From Desulfuromonadaceae bacterium (GTDB lineage: Bacteria; Desulfobacterota; Desulfuromonadia; Geobacterales; Pseudopelobacteraceae), in contig JAQUIT010000009.1 in NCBI GenBank assembly GCA_028681335.1, forward strand, positions 62,001 through 126,000: a stretch of 64,000 nt of DNA. The letters are read 5' to 3'. The notes under the pieces were generated by a model. The model was given only the letters and a program-made list of their open reading frames with translations, was not told where the DNA came from and did no database searches. Every line of letters begins with the position of its first letter. Within the stretch, counting starts at the first letter, position 1. Position numbers and translations under genes: made by a program. Below, in pieces: positions 1 through 8,519 of this stretch.

Positions 1-581
1 TGTTTACACCGACTGAAGCTGCTGCCATGAGTGCTGTCTATGCCTTCATTGTTGCCGTATTTGTGTACAAGGACATGCCATTAAAAAACATACCCAAGGT
101 ATTACGGGATTCAGCCAACATGTCATCCATGTTGCTGTACATTATCACCAATGCCGTGCTGTTCTCGTACCTGATGACCTCTGAGCAGATTCCCCAGATC
201 ATGGCTGACTGGATCATTGGTCACAACCTCGGCGTAATCGCCTTCCTGGCCGTTACCAACGTTTTGCTGCTACTGGCCGGTAACGTCATGGAGCCGTCAT
301 CAATTATCCTGATTCTCGCGCCAATACTCTTTCCTGTAGCAATGAAACTGGGGATAGATCCGATCCATTTTGGTATTCTGATGACAGTCAACATGGAGGT
401 AGGTATGTGCCATCCTCCTGTCGGCCTGAATCTGTACGTTGCCAGCGGCATCACAAAGATGGGGATATCCGAGCTTACCGTGTCGGTATTGCCCTGGTTG
501 CTGGCTATGATCGGCTTCATGCTTCTGATTACCTATGTACCGGCGGTATCTCTCTGGCTGCCGCATTTGCTCGGGTATTGA
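1..581 (+). CDS. dctM: TRAP transporter large permease DctM, 3'-terminal fragment
   Basis: This is the C-terminal part (about 192 residues of a family that usually has about 425) of the large membrane subunit of a TRAP transporter. Such transporters import dicarboxylates or other organic acids with an ion gradient. The open frame runs in from the left edge; its first residues read FTPTEAAAMSAVYAF, the conserved FTPTEAA segment of DctM, so the ATG at position 27 is internal. Several hydrophobic segments follow, with the conserved stretch MCHPPVGLNLYVASGI near the end. The other TRAP genes (DctP, DctQ) would lie to the left. A strong terminator directly follows the stop. Substrate cannot be told from this part. 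Confidence 0.9.
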   Translation, partial: FTPTEAAAMSAVYAFIVAVFVYKDMPLKNIPKVLRDSANMSSMLLYIITNAVLFSYLMTSEQIPQIMADWIIGHNLGVIAFLAVTNVLLLLAGNVMEPSSIILILAPILFPVAMKLGIDPIHFGILMTVNMEVGMCHPPVGLNLYVASGITKMGISELTVSVLPWLLAMIGFMLLITYVPAVSLWLPHLLGY

Positions 582-586
582 TAGAC

Positions 587-625
587 ACACAAAAAAGGCC
601 TGCTGAACGCAGGCCTTTTTTGTGT
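587..625 (+). terminator. Rho-independent terminator after dctM
   Basis: A perfect 17-bp inverted repeat (587-603 with 609-625) has a 5-base loop TGAAC. The stem is a GC-rich core GGCCTGC flanked by A6 on the left and T6 on the right. It starts 6 bp after the dctM stop. The mirrored A and T runs mean it could also end transcripts coming leftward from the marR gene at 656-1165. Confidence 0.92.
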
Positions 626-655
626 ACGTGAAATGTATGATCGGTTACCTACCAA

Positions 656-1165
656 TCACTGTTCGATAACTTTTCTCTGCCTCTTCGGCAGGTTTATTTC
701 AGATGACATGATCAGTTTTGGCGCAACCTCTTGAGCACCTATTATTTTGACCACGTGCTCCAATCCGTCTGAAATCCTTTTCAATTCCAACGTGGTAAGC
801 TCCTCAAGCCCTTGTACCAGAAGGCTCTGGGCTACTTCAGGAGATTCTTTGACAACATGGCGCCCCTGTTCTGTAAGGTCTATATGGACAACACGGCGGT
901 CTTTGTCGGATCTCGTTCGCTGGACCAATCCTTTTGCTTCAAGTCGATCCAACAAACCGACCATTGTAGCAGGGTGGAGGTACATGCGCCGCGCCAGTTC
1001 CGACACCTTCATCGGTGATTCATCGTTCAACATCTTAACCGCCCATAACTGCGGACCGGTGAGTCCGGTTTTATGCTCTATTTTTTTCGACTGTTCTGTG
1101 AGAACCTGAAAAGTTCGTCGAATATCATCAATAATATCTGAGACCATTGCTGATTTGGATTTCAT
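656..1165 (-). CDS. MarR-family transcriptional regulator (copy 1)
   Basis: A 169-residue winged-helix repressor of the MarR family, which usually binds DNA as a dimer and is released by small ligands or stress signals. The core is the helix-turn-helix and wing: VSELARRMYLHPATMVGLLD, followed by the DRRVVHIDLTEQG wing that marks MarR proteins. I chose the ATG at 1165 because GGAGGGG lies 4-5 bp upstream; an in-frame ATG at 1219 would add 18 residues but lacks such a site. It is downstream of the MscS gene on the same strand. Its recognition region is strikingly like that of the second MarR (26709-27236), which suggests related DNA targets. Ligand unknown. Confidence 0.88.
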   Translation of the reverse strand: MKSKSAMVSDIIDDIRRTFQVLTEQSKKIEHKTGLTGPQLWAVKMLNDESPMKVSELARRMYLHPATMVGLLDRLEAKGLVQRTRSDKDRRVVHIDLTEQGRHVVKESPEVAQSLLVQGLEELTTLELKRISDGLEHVVKIIGAQEVAPKLIMSSEINLPKRQRKVIEQ

Positions 1166-1246
1166 CAACCCCTCCGTAAAGCCGTTCCTCATTGAATTTA
1201 AGATACTACATACCAACAATGTCGCAACATCTCATATAAAGATGAA

Positions 1247-1260
1247 AATGACAATTCATT
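1247..1260. promoter_or_regulatory. Possible MarR operator upstream of marR copy 1
   Basis: The 120-bp gap between the MscS gene and marR copy 1 holds an inverted repeat AATGA-CAAT-TCATT. The same half-site (AATGA/TCATT) forms the larger repeat at 27267-27289 upstream of the second marR. This is only a sequence resemblance; the spacing differs (4 bp here, wider there). Confidence 0.3.
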
Positions 1261-1286
1261 ACCCGGCCTTATCCTTATTTTATACG

Positions 1287-2957
1287 TCAGGACCCTTTGA
1301 CATCATCCACCCTGCTAACCCTGAAAGGCGGTTGTTTATACGTTTCCGACAGGTATGATTCGGGAATAGTTGTCATGTTGCCATCACGCAGAGTCGAATA
1401 ATGTGGAGACATAATTTCAACCCCGGCTTCATTGAACTTTTCCTGAATATTCTGGTGCAGGTCGGAGTAAGTCCGGGCCATGACCGATGGTTTTTCGGTG
1501 TAAGCGTTGATTTGATAACTGACGTAGAAGTCATCAAGACTTGTCTGAAAAACGAAAGGGGCCGGCAGTTCGAGAATATTTTCCGTCGCAACTGCTGCTT
1601 CTATCAGCAGTTCATGAACCCTGCGCCAGGGCGCGTCATAGCCGATAGTAACGGTTGTGTTCAGGATAAGACCGTATTCGTGCGCCGAAGAGCTGAAATT
1701 GGTTATATGGCTCCCGAGAACCATTGCATTGGGAACGGTGATATCAACATTTTTAATAGTACGTATTCGGGTTATCAGTAGGGTTTTTTCCACAACATCG
1801 CCGATCGTATCCGCTATCTTGACGCGGTCTCCTATCTTGAATGCCCGCATGTAGGTAAGAATCACCCCCGCTACGATGTTTGAAACCGCTGATGTTGACC
1901 CGAGAGAAAAAAGCACACCGAGAAAAACCGACACTCCTTTGAAGGCCGGCGAATCGGACCCGGGGAGATATGGAAAGGCCACAACAGCTGCAAAGGCAAT
2001 GATGAGGAAACGGACAATCTTGAAAGTTGGTTCGGCCCAGTCGGAGTAGAACCCGGGTATGGATATTGTTTGCTTTCCTACTTCGGAAAACAGAAACTTG
2101 ATAAATTTAATTATATAGTGAGCAATTGTTATTATTACGATAAGGAAAAATATCTTGGGAAGATAAGAGATAACTGACATCCCGACTTTCTCGATCGGTG
2201 TCAGGATATAATCTAACAACTTGGTTGCCATGCCGTGAGTCCAAGGGAAAAAACTGAGAACCAGCGGTATGTACAGATATAACAGGCCAAGCAGAAGAAC
2301 AAATCTGGTCCCGCGAATGAGTGAAGTGATAACCGCAACGATTCGCGCTTCATTCAGAATTTCGATCGATTGGAAACGAATGGAACGGATGTATGTGCCT
2401 CTCAATGACTCCAATTTGGTAATGAGTTTAGGAAGGAAATGGTTGATCAGCACAAGCGCTGTAACAAGGGCCAGCGTGGCAAGCAGACTGTACAAAGCGC
2501 CAAACAGGAGGCTGTTCATGCTGTATTCTTTGTTGCGCGCCTCGACAGCTGCTCGAATCTTGGCAGCATCTTCTTCTGCCAACATAAGGCGTGTTTTACC
2601 TTCAGCCAGCGCGTCTGCCTCTGCCACGCTCATGACAACCATATCACCGGAGATTATGTCGCTGGTGTTTTCGCTATCCACAACTTTTAATAATGAAGGT
2701 TGAAACAGGGGATCCTTCGCCAGCCTCTCCAGGCGCGAGGAGATGGTTTTCGCTCGGTCCTCGGGAGAAAATGAAAGAACTCTGGTTTTTATGGACAAAA
2801 CAGGCTTACCCGAGAGCATCACCTGGCCTTCCGGGGGTGCCGGTACCGTAGGCACTGCAGCAACCGGTGCGATGCTTACGGCTTTTTTGGGTGGTGCTGC
2901 CGTTGCCCCGATCGCTGTCATCAGCGTAACCATGGCAAGCGTTAACAATATACGCAT
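1287..2957 (-). CDS. MscS-family mechanosensitive channel with signal peptide and periplasmic N-terminus
   Basis: A 556-residue channel of the small-conductance mechanosensitive family, which opens under membrane tension and releases solutes after osmotic downshock. It starts with a signal peptide (MRILLTLAMVTLMTAIGATA). A periplasmic stretch of roughly 120 residues follows, then about four membrane segments, and the MscS core: a pore helix region (VFLGVLFSLGSTSAVSNIVA), the beta domain with FKIGDRVKIADTIGDVVE, and the C-terminal alpha/beta domain. It is longer than E. coli MscS (286 residues) and resembles the larger multi-TM subfamily. The start at 2957 has GGAGGCC upstream. It lies 26 bp after the lipoprotein gene and is probably in an operon with it, the NhaP-like antiporter and marR. 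Confidence 0.9.
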   Translation of the reverse strand: MRILLTLAMVTLMTAIGATAAPPKKAVSIAPVAAVPTVPAPPEGQVMLSGKPVLSIKTRVLSFSPEDRAKTISSRLERLAKDPLFQPSLLKVVDSENTSDIISGDMVVMSVAEADALAEGKTRLMLAEEDAAKIRAAVEARNKEYSMNSLLFGALYSLLATLALVTALVLINHFLPKLITKLESLRGTYIRSIRFQSIEILNEARIVAVITSLIRGTRFVLLLGLLYLYIPLVLSFFPWTHGMATKLLDYILTPIEKVGMSVISYLPKIFFLIVIITIAHYIIKFIKFLFSEVGKQTISIPGFYSDWAEPTFKIVRFLIIAFAAVVAFPYLPGSDSPAFKGVSVFLGVLFSLGSTSAVSNIVAGVILTYMRAFKIGDRVKIADTIGDVVEKTLLITRIRTIKNVDITVPNAMVLGSHITNFSSSAHEYGLILNTTVTIGYDAPWRRVHELLIEAAVATENILELPAPFVFQTSLDDFYVSYQINAYTEKPSVMARTYSDLHQNIQEKFNEAGVEIMSPHYSTLRDGNMTTIPESYLSETYKQPPFRVSRVDDVKGS

Positions 2958-2983
2958 TATGTCGGCCTCCTCTTATGTACCAA

Positions 2984-3607
2984 TCATTCAGCAATCAGGC
3001 TGTGAAGTTCAGGTACGGCTTTAAGCATGATCGACTGCAAAGAGTCATGCAAGACGCTTTCAGCCAGCAGATCACGGTCTTTGACATCCATATTGGAAGA
3101 TGTTGCTTCGTACTGCAGGCGTTTGAGGAGTTGACCTTTATTGAGTACGTCGACACCCACTAAAACCCGGCATTTGGACTTGATATCGACGATTCCGGAT
3201 ACTTGGTCCAACACGATTTCAGCCTTGGTGAGATCAATGACTCGTTGTTCACCAACAGGGCGCTTAGTGGCTGTTATAACGGTATACCCTGCCTTCTTGA
3301 ACTCCAGACCAAATGCCGCCTGAATAATTTCCGCCGGAGAACGAGGACTGAACACCTCATCAATTTTTCTGTTTTCACCGTCACTGATACTTCCAAGCAC
3401 CCATTTTACGTCAGGAGACTGCGTTTTCTGGTTTTCAGGGATAACCACATAGACCTCACCGCTGCCTCCGTGAACCGTCGCAGACGGTTCATAAAGCGCA
3501 TTAACGTTGCGAGCATAGCGGGCACAGCCACCAAGCAGCATAGTTCCGGCAAACGAGATGAGAATGACAAGCTGGAGCACTGTATACCTGTTGCATATTG
3601 ATTTCAT
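2984..3607 (-). CDS. Predicted lipoprotein, possibly YajG-like
   Basis: A 207-residue exported protein with a hydrophobic signal segment and a lipobox ending at Cys28 (MLLGGC), so it is probably attached to the outer membrane. The mature part has no motif I can name with certainty. Its order of features resembles YajG/DUF4410-type lipoproteins: an N-terminal strand region, then SPRSPAEIIQAAFGLEFKKA, a beta-rich centre, and a C-terminal helix. That link is weak. It sits between an NhaP-like antiporter and an MscS channel, 26 bp before the latter, so a role in envelope stress or in supporting the channel is possible. Function is unknown. Confidence 0.7.
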   Translation of the reverse strand: MKSICNRYTVLQLVILISFAGTMLLGGCARYARNVNALYEPSATVHGGSGEVYVVIPENQKTQSPDVKWVLGSISDGENRKIDEVFSPRSPAEIIQAAFGLEFKKAGYTVITATKRPVGEQRVIDLTKAEIVLDQVSGIVDIKSKCRVLVGVDVLNKGQLLKRLQYEATSSNMDVKDRDLLAESVLHDSLQSIMLKAVPELHSLIAE

Positions 3608-3680
3608 GTTGGTCTCCTCTGTTTAGATAGTGTCTCTTTAATTCGGCTTCTCTTGTTTACGAACGAATATCCCTGAAAAC

Positions 3681-4943
3681 TCAGTTACCATTGGATTCCC
3701 CCTGAGCTTCTGGATAAATTCGATCTACCAGTTTTCCCAGTGTCATACCCTGCATGACAATGGAAAAGACAACAACAATGTAGGTAATAATCACAATGGT
3801 GGTTCTTTCGGGCACGGCAGGAATTGACAGGGCCAATGCCACCGAGATGCCCCCACGTAAACCGCCCCAGGTGAGTATTTTAACCGCACCGGGGCTGAAC
3901 GATCTAAATGTCCGCATAAACAGCACAGCCCCACCAACGCTCGCCCATCTGGCAAACAGAGTGATCATAATGGCCGCCAGTCCGGCAACAAGGAGGTATC
4001 CGGTAAACGGCATAACCAGAACTTCCATACCGATCAGCATGAAGAGCAGAGCATTGAGTATCTCGTCCATTAGTTCCCAGAAGTCGTCAAGACGCTTGCG
4101 GGTAATTTCAGACATGGCAAAAGCCCGGCCCTGGTTGCCGATCAGCAAACCTGCCACGACGATAGCAATTGGGCCTGATGTATGTATTCTGTCTGCCAGG
4201 GCATACCCACCCATGACCAGCGCCAGCGTGATGATAACTTCCACCTGATAGTTATTAACCCGTTTGAGCATCTGGTAGGCAAACAGCCCGATTATCAGAC
4301 CGAGGACCGCTCCACCAACCGCTTCCATAAGAAAGAGCTTCGCTACACTGGTAACAGTAACATCGCTCCCTCCCAGGGCAAGTTCAAGGATGATCATAAA
4401 CACCACGACACCTATGCCGTCGTTGAAGAGCGACTCACCGGCAATCTTGGTTTCGAGGCTTTTAGGGACACCGGCAGTCTTGAGAATACCAATAACCGCG
4501 ACAGGGTCAGTTGGTGATATCAACGCGCCAAAGAGAAGGCAGTAGATGAATGAAGCATGGATTTTCAGAAGGCCCAGCACGAACCAGGTCAGGCCACCCA
4601 CGATGAAAGTTGATGCAACGACCCCAACGGTAGCCAGAAAGGTAATAGCCCATTTCTGACTGGTCAGATCGTCAAGCTTGATATGCATCGCCCCGGCAAA
4701 AAGTAGAAACGACAGCATACCGTGCAAGAGGGCCTGATTAAAATCTACCGTCTCCAGAATCCTGGCAACGTTTGACTGCCCGATATCCACGCCCATCCAC
4801 CCCAGGGAAACAATTGCCAGAGAGACCACAAGAGCAATAAACATCACGCCGATGGTGGTCGGCATATGGAGCACCCGGTAATTGATGTAGCTGAACAGTG
4901 CCGTCAGCACCATCAGTACGGCTGTTATCTCAAAAAGATGCAT
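3681..4943 (-). CDS. Na+/H+ antiporter, NhaP-like (CPA1 family)
   Basis: A 420-residue inner-membrane cation/proton exchanger that would expel Na+ (or K+) in exchange for H+. About twelve hydrophobic segments are visible. CPA1 hallmarks are [10 protein letters not shown] near residue 145, [14 protein letters not shown] near 168-181 with the ion-binding ND pair, and the [16 protein letters not shown] segment in a late membrane helix. There is only a short cytoplasmic tail. The start at 4943 has a weak AAGGCGG ribosome site. It is the first gene of a minus-strand group with a lipoprotein (73 bp downstream), an MscS channel and a MarR regulator, which fits ion and turgor control. Confidence 0.9.
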   Translation of the reverse strand: MHLFEITAVLMVLTALFSYINYRVLHMPTTIGVMFIALVVSLAIVSLGWMGVDIGQSNVARILETVDFNQALLHGMLSFLLFAGAMHIKLDDLTSQKWAITFLATVGVVASTFIVGGLTWFVLGLLKIHASFIYCLLFGALISPTDPVAVIGILKTAGVPKSLETKIAGESLFNDGIGVVVFMIILELALGGSDVTVTSVAKLFLMEAVGGAVLGLIIGLFAYQMLKRVNNYQVEVIITLALVMGGYALADRIHTSGPIAIVVAGLLIGNQGRAFAMSEITRKRLDDFWELMDEILNALLFMLIGMEVLVMPFTGYLLVAGLAAIMITLFARWASVGGAVLFMRTFRSFSPGAVKILTWGGLRGGISVALALSIPAVPERTTIVIITYIVVVFSIVMQGMTLGKLVDRIYPEAQGESNGN

Positions 4944-5242
4944 GAACCGCCTTTTGGGTGGTAAAACAATCTGAAACCGTTCGCCATCTGTTTGCTGTTC
5001 AGACTATTACGTGCAAACTGATTGCAGTTATCGATTGAAAATTGATAGCACATATCAAGCAAGCATGCAAATCGCCACAAGCATAGATAACATCTTTGAA
5101 AATTGATTTTGTCGCGGTACAGGGTATATTTAGCCATGAACTTATAGAACAGCTATTTGCCGCTGCTGTTGACTACTTATGTGTGATAGAATCAATTATA
5201 ATTCAACAAGATGTTCATTCTTAGTTAAACGGGAGTTTACAT
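4944..5242. other. Intergenic region between divergent nhaP-like and yhdH-like genes
   Basis: About 300 bp of AT-rich sequence without a credible gene. It must hold the divergent promoters. A perfect TATAAT stands at 5197-5202, about 40 bp before the rightward gene, but no good -35 box lies at normal distance (TTGACT at 5169-5174 is 22 bp away). GGGAG at about 5231 is the ribosome site of the next gene. A 70-codon leftward frame here lacks a ribosome site and looks like chance. Confidence 0.4.
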
Positions 5243-6244
5243 ATGGACAAATCAATGAAGTTCAGAGCACTTGTCGTAGAAAAAACTGCTGGCGGACAAT
5301 TCATGCGCGAAATAAGAGAGAGGTCCCTAGCCGATCTGCCGTCAGGAGACCTCATTGTTCGGGTTAACTACTCCTCACTCAACTACAAGGATGCACTCTC
5401 TGCCACCGGACACCCTGGAGTGACACGGCAGTTTCCGCATACTCCCGGGATAGACGCTGCCGGGGAGGTGCTATCATGCGATGATGGTTCTTTTGCCGTT
5501 GGAGATAAAGTAATTGTTACCGGCTATGATCTTGGCATGGAGACTGATGGTGGCTGGGGGGAGATAATTCGCATTCCGTCAAGCTGGGCGGTGAGACTTC
5601 CTGACGCGCTGACCGAGCAGGAAGCAATGACTCTGGGCACTGCCGGGTTTACGGCGGCACTCTCGGTACTGAAACTAGTACGCGCCGGAGTAAAACCGAC
5701 TGACGGTGACATCCTTGTTACCGGGGCAACAGGCGGAGTGGGTTCCATTGCAGTGACCATCCTGGCCCGGGCCGGATATCGTGTTGTGGCTGCTACAGGT
5801 AAAAGCACAGACGAACGGTTTTTGCGTGACATGGGTGCGGCTGAGATTATATCACGCGATCAGGTTACGACTGGTTCAGAAAAACCGATGATGAAAGAGC
5901 GCTGGGCAGGTTGCGTGGATGTCGTGGGCGGAGAGATGCTGTCAGCAGCTGTCAAGTCTACGCGTTATGGCGGAGCCGTTACCTGTTGCGGTTTGGTCGG
6001 TTCAACGGATCTCCCGATGAATGTCTTCCCGTTTATATTGCGCGGAGTGAGCCTCATCGGCATCGATTCGGTTAAATGTCCCGCCGACATACGATTAGAG
6101 GTCTGGGCAAAACTCGCCGGGGAGTGGAAGCCTGGGCATTTGATGGACATGGTAACGGTGGTTTCCCTCGATGGATTGGAGGAAAAGCTACAGTCTATTC
6201 TCGGCGGAAAAATCCGTGGCCGGGTAGTAGTAAAGCTTGCGTAA
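5243..6244 (+). CDS. YhdH/AcuI-type NADPH-dependent quinone oxidoreductase (acrylyl-CoA reductase family)
   Basis: A 333-residue zinc-free medium-chain dehydrogenase/reductase. Family members such as E. coli YhdH and AcuI reduce acryloyl-CoA to propionyl-CoA with NADPH; others are described as quinone reductases. Typical YhdH features are the N-terminal SSLNYKDALSATG segment, the HTPGIDAAGEV motif, and the nucleotide-binding loop GATGGVGS at about residue 163 in a Rossmann fold. No zinc ligands are seen. The ATG at 5243 has GGGAG at good distance; an ATG 12 bp later is possible. It stands alone, convergent with the Cache sensor gene. The true substrate is not evident from context. Confidence 0.88.
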   Translation: MDKSMKFRALVVEKTAGGQFMREIRERSLADLPSGDLIVRVNYSSLNYKDALSATGHPGVTRQFPHTPGIDAAGEVLSCDDGSFAVGDKVIVTGYDLGMETDGGWGEIIRIPSSWAVRLPDALTEQEAMTLGTAGFTAALSVLKLVRAGVKPTDGDILVTGATGGVGSIAVTILARAGYRVVAATGKSTDERFLRDMGAAEIISRDQVTTGSEKPMMKERWAGCVDVVGGEMLSAAVKSTRYGGAVTCCGLVGSTDLPMNVFPFILRGVSLIGIDSVKCPADIRLEVWAKLAGEWKPGHLMDMVTVVSLDGLEEKLQSILGGKIRGRVVVKLA

Positions 6245-6286
6245 ATTAGCAAGCATGAAACTTTGCCATAATTCAGACGCCTTCTG

Positions 6287-7441
6287 TTACGATTTGGGAT
6301 CTTTTTTATTGTTTTTTACTAACGCCATCTGTTCTTCATAACACTGCGGACAAATGCCATGGCTGAAGACAGCTTCAGAGTGTGCCATGATGTACTGCTC
6401 CAACTGATTCCAGCTATTCTGGTCATCCCTGATCTTCTTGCAGTGCATACAGATCGGGATAATTCCTTCGAGCTTACTGATGCGCACAAGCGCCTCTTCT
6501 CTTGCCTCTTCTGCCCTCTTCCGCTCGGCCAGTTCCAACTCCAGATTCCGGTTGGCTGTTTCAAGCCCCTCGGTCTTGATACGAATTTGGCTCGACATCT
6601 GTTGCAGCGATTCAAAAAGCAATCCTATCTCATCATTGGTAGAGGCAGAGAACTGTCCACTGTAATCTCCGGAGGCGATTCTGTTTGCTAATTGCGCAAG
6701 AGAACTTACCGGCCTGGATATGTAGCGAATCAGCAGGAAATAGATTGTAATCGTTGCCATACAGAAGAAAATGAAGATTGTGAGGATTAAACGCCTGACC
6801 TGCATTACAGATGTCTTGATATCATCCACATAGACACCGCTACCGATTACCCAACCCCAAGGGGCATATTTTTTAAAGAATGAGATTTTTGGATACAGCT
6901 CAACGGTAACGCTATTGTGAGCTAACGGTTTTGGCCATGAGTAGGCGACAAACCCCTCCCCCGCTGAATCAGCCACTTCATTCATGACGATGAAGATGTT
7001 TCTGTTTTGCACTTTCACCATTTTCGCTTCTGCCAATGTGCTTTTACTTGTAGCCCTGTTGAACTCCGGGTTATCCAGCGCCTTGCCATCCAGAGACGGG
7101 ATGGTGGAGTGCATAATCATTCTTGGAAATGGACGGCTCAGGTCGTGAATCCAGAAATACTCCGGACCGACGAAATGCAATGACTTGATCAGTGAAACAG
7201 CTTCAGCCTTGGCCTCACTCAGTGATTTATCGCCCACTTTTACCTGCTGTGCGTACCTTTCAATTATGGAGTAGGCAACCTCAACCACATGCTGTGTCCC
7301 GATTTTTCGTTCGGTCATAATATATTGCTGCATATATGGGACAATAATAATTTCAACGGCAATATATAACAGGGAGATACTGACAAACAGGATGGACATA
7401 ATCTTGGTCTTGACACCCCAATGTTTGAATCGCTTGAACAT
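6287..7441 (-). CDS. Cache-HAMP sensor protein with a four-cysteine C-terminal tail
   Basis: A 384-residue membrane sensor. One membrane helix (about 14-36) precedes a periplasmic single-Cache domain (about 40-200) containing YFWIHDLSRPFPRMIMH and the APWGWVIGSGVYVDDI ending typical of sCache_2. A second membrane helix (about 216-240), a HAMP linker (about 241-290) and a coiled coil (about 290-328) follow. No histidine kinase, GGDEF or methyl-accepting domain is present. The protein ends in a compact tail with CMHCKKIRDD (Cys331, Cys334) and HGICPQC (Cys364, Cys367). The cysteine spacing suggests a metal-binding knuckle. Similar tails occur at the C-terminus of sensor proteins in Deltaproteobacteria; their biochemical role is not known to me. 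The ligand is probably a small organic molecule. Confidence 0.85.
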   Translation of the reverse strand: MFKRFKHWGVKTKIMSILFVSISLLYIAVEIIIVPYMQQYIMTERKIGTQHVVEVAYSIIERYAQQVKVGDKSLSEAKAEAVSLIKSLHFVGPEYFWIHDLSRPFPRMIMHSTIPSLDGKALDNPEFNRATSKSTLAEAKMVKVQNRNIFIVMNEVADSAGEGFVAYSWPKPLAHNSVTVELYPKISFFKKYAPWGWVIGSGVYVDDIKTSVMQVRRLILTIFIFFCMATITIYFLLIRYISRPVSSLAQLANRIASGDYSGQFSASTNDEIGLLFESLQQMSSQIRIKTEGLETANRNLELELAERKRAEEAREEALVRISKLEGIIPICMHCKKIRDDQNSWNQLEQYIMAHSEAVFSHGICPQCYEEQMALVKNNKKDPKS

Positions 7442-7694
7442 GTTGCCCCCTCAAGCAGATAAAATCACAGAGGTCTTCAACAGTGTAATTTTATCAGTTA
7501 TAAAAGAAGTATCGTTATTTTTGCCAATGTCAATGAGTGGCACGGTATTAGCCATCCAACAGACCGGGTGACGTCCCTTATTATTGAATCGCTATTGATT
7601 TTATTTGGTAGGGTGGTGGATACGACGCGCGTTGAGTTGAGGTTGCATGGGGTGGGATAACGGCACTGATTGTCAAATTCTTCTCTGATGCTTT

Positions 7695-8519
7695 TTATAC
7701 TGTTGCAAATTCTGCGGCATTCTTTCCCTTCTCTTTGGCTGCGTACATCAGTTTGTCGGCCTTACCCAGCAGTTCATCATAGGTATCATTGACCTCGGTA
7801 CAGGTTACAACTCCAATGCTTGCAGTTACCTGCCATCCCGACTGGCTCGTCATTATATCCAGCGCCTTGACCAGCTTCTCTATCGCCATACGCACCTCTC
7901 TTTCACCTGTTTCCGGGAGAAAAACCGAAAATTCATCACCACCGACACGGGCGACAAGATCAGTGTTGCGTATCGTAAGTACTATTGTTTCCGCAACATC
8001 CTGTAAAAGCTTGTCGCCACGGGCATGTCCCTGCGTATCATTGACATGCTTGAAATTATCAAGATCGATGAATGCCAATGAAATAGGGTGATTATAGCGG
8101 CGTGCACGGTTCATCTCACCTTCTACCCGATCACGAAAGGCTCCTTTATTTAGCAGACCGGTTAATCTGTCGGTGTTTGCCCTCAGCTTTTCCCGTTCAA
8201 GCGATATCCGCAGTTTAGCCTGCAATGTCACGGTGTAGGCAATCAAGGCGAAAACGCCGACGCGGTTGAAAGCGTTCCAGGAGAGGATGGCGCCACTAGC
8301 TTCCGGATGGCTGTAGAGTACGTTGAAGACAAACCAACTGGCAGCCGCTCCAACGGCAACAATAATGCCTTCCACTCTGCCACAATAACGGGAAGAGAGT
8401 AGAATCGGTACGGAATAGAGCAGTATCATTGAGATACGGTCGCCTGTTTGAAGATCAAGATATCCGGCCAGAATGACACAGAGCAATGATATGGTAAAAA
8501 CCAGGCGGGATTCTGTCAT
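7695..8519 (-). CDS. Membrane-bound diguanylate cyclase (GGDEF)
   Basis: A 274-residue enzyme predicted to make cyclic di-GMP from two GTP. The N-terminal 100 residues hold about four hydrophobic segments without a recognisable sensor domain. A short helical linker leads to a full GGDEF domain with the active-site motif RVGGDEF (Gly193-Phe197) intact. An inhibitory site RNTD (184-187) sits exactly five residues before it, so product inhibition is expected. The start codon overlaps the stop of the upstream antiporter gene (ATGA at 8516-8519), so the two are translationally coupled. That coupling hints that ion or pH homeostasis and c-di-GMP signalling are linked. Confidence 0.92.
   Translation of the reverse strand: MTESRLVFTISLLCVILAGYLDLQTGDRISMILLYSVPILLSSRYCGRVEGIIVAVGAAASWFVFNVLYSHPEASGAILSWNAFNRVGVFALIAYTVTLQAKLRISLEREKLRANTDRLTGLLNKGAFRDRVEGEMNRARRYNHPISLAFIDLDNFKHVNDTQGHARGDKLLQDVAETIVLTIRNTDLVARVGGDEFSVFLPETGEREVRMAIEKLVKALDIMTSQSGWQVTASIGVVTCTEVNDTYDELLGKADKLMYAAKEKGKNAAEFATV

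Noticed and set aside
4925..5137. Leftward frame of 70 codons before the nhaP-like gene
   Set aside because: Overlaps the nhaP-like start, cysteine- and arginine-rich random composition, no ribosome site.
6234..6253. GCTTGC/GCAAGC inverted repeat over the stop codon of the YhdH-type gene
   Set aside because: Short stem, wide loop and no T run; not convincing as a terminator.
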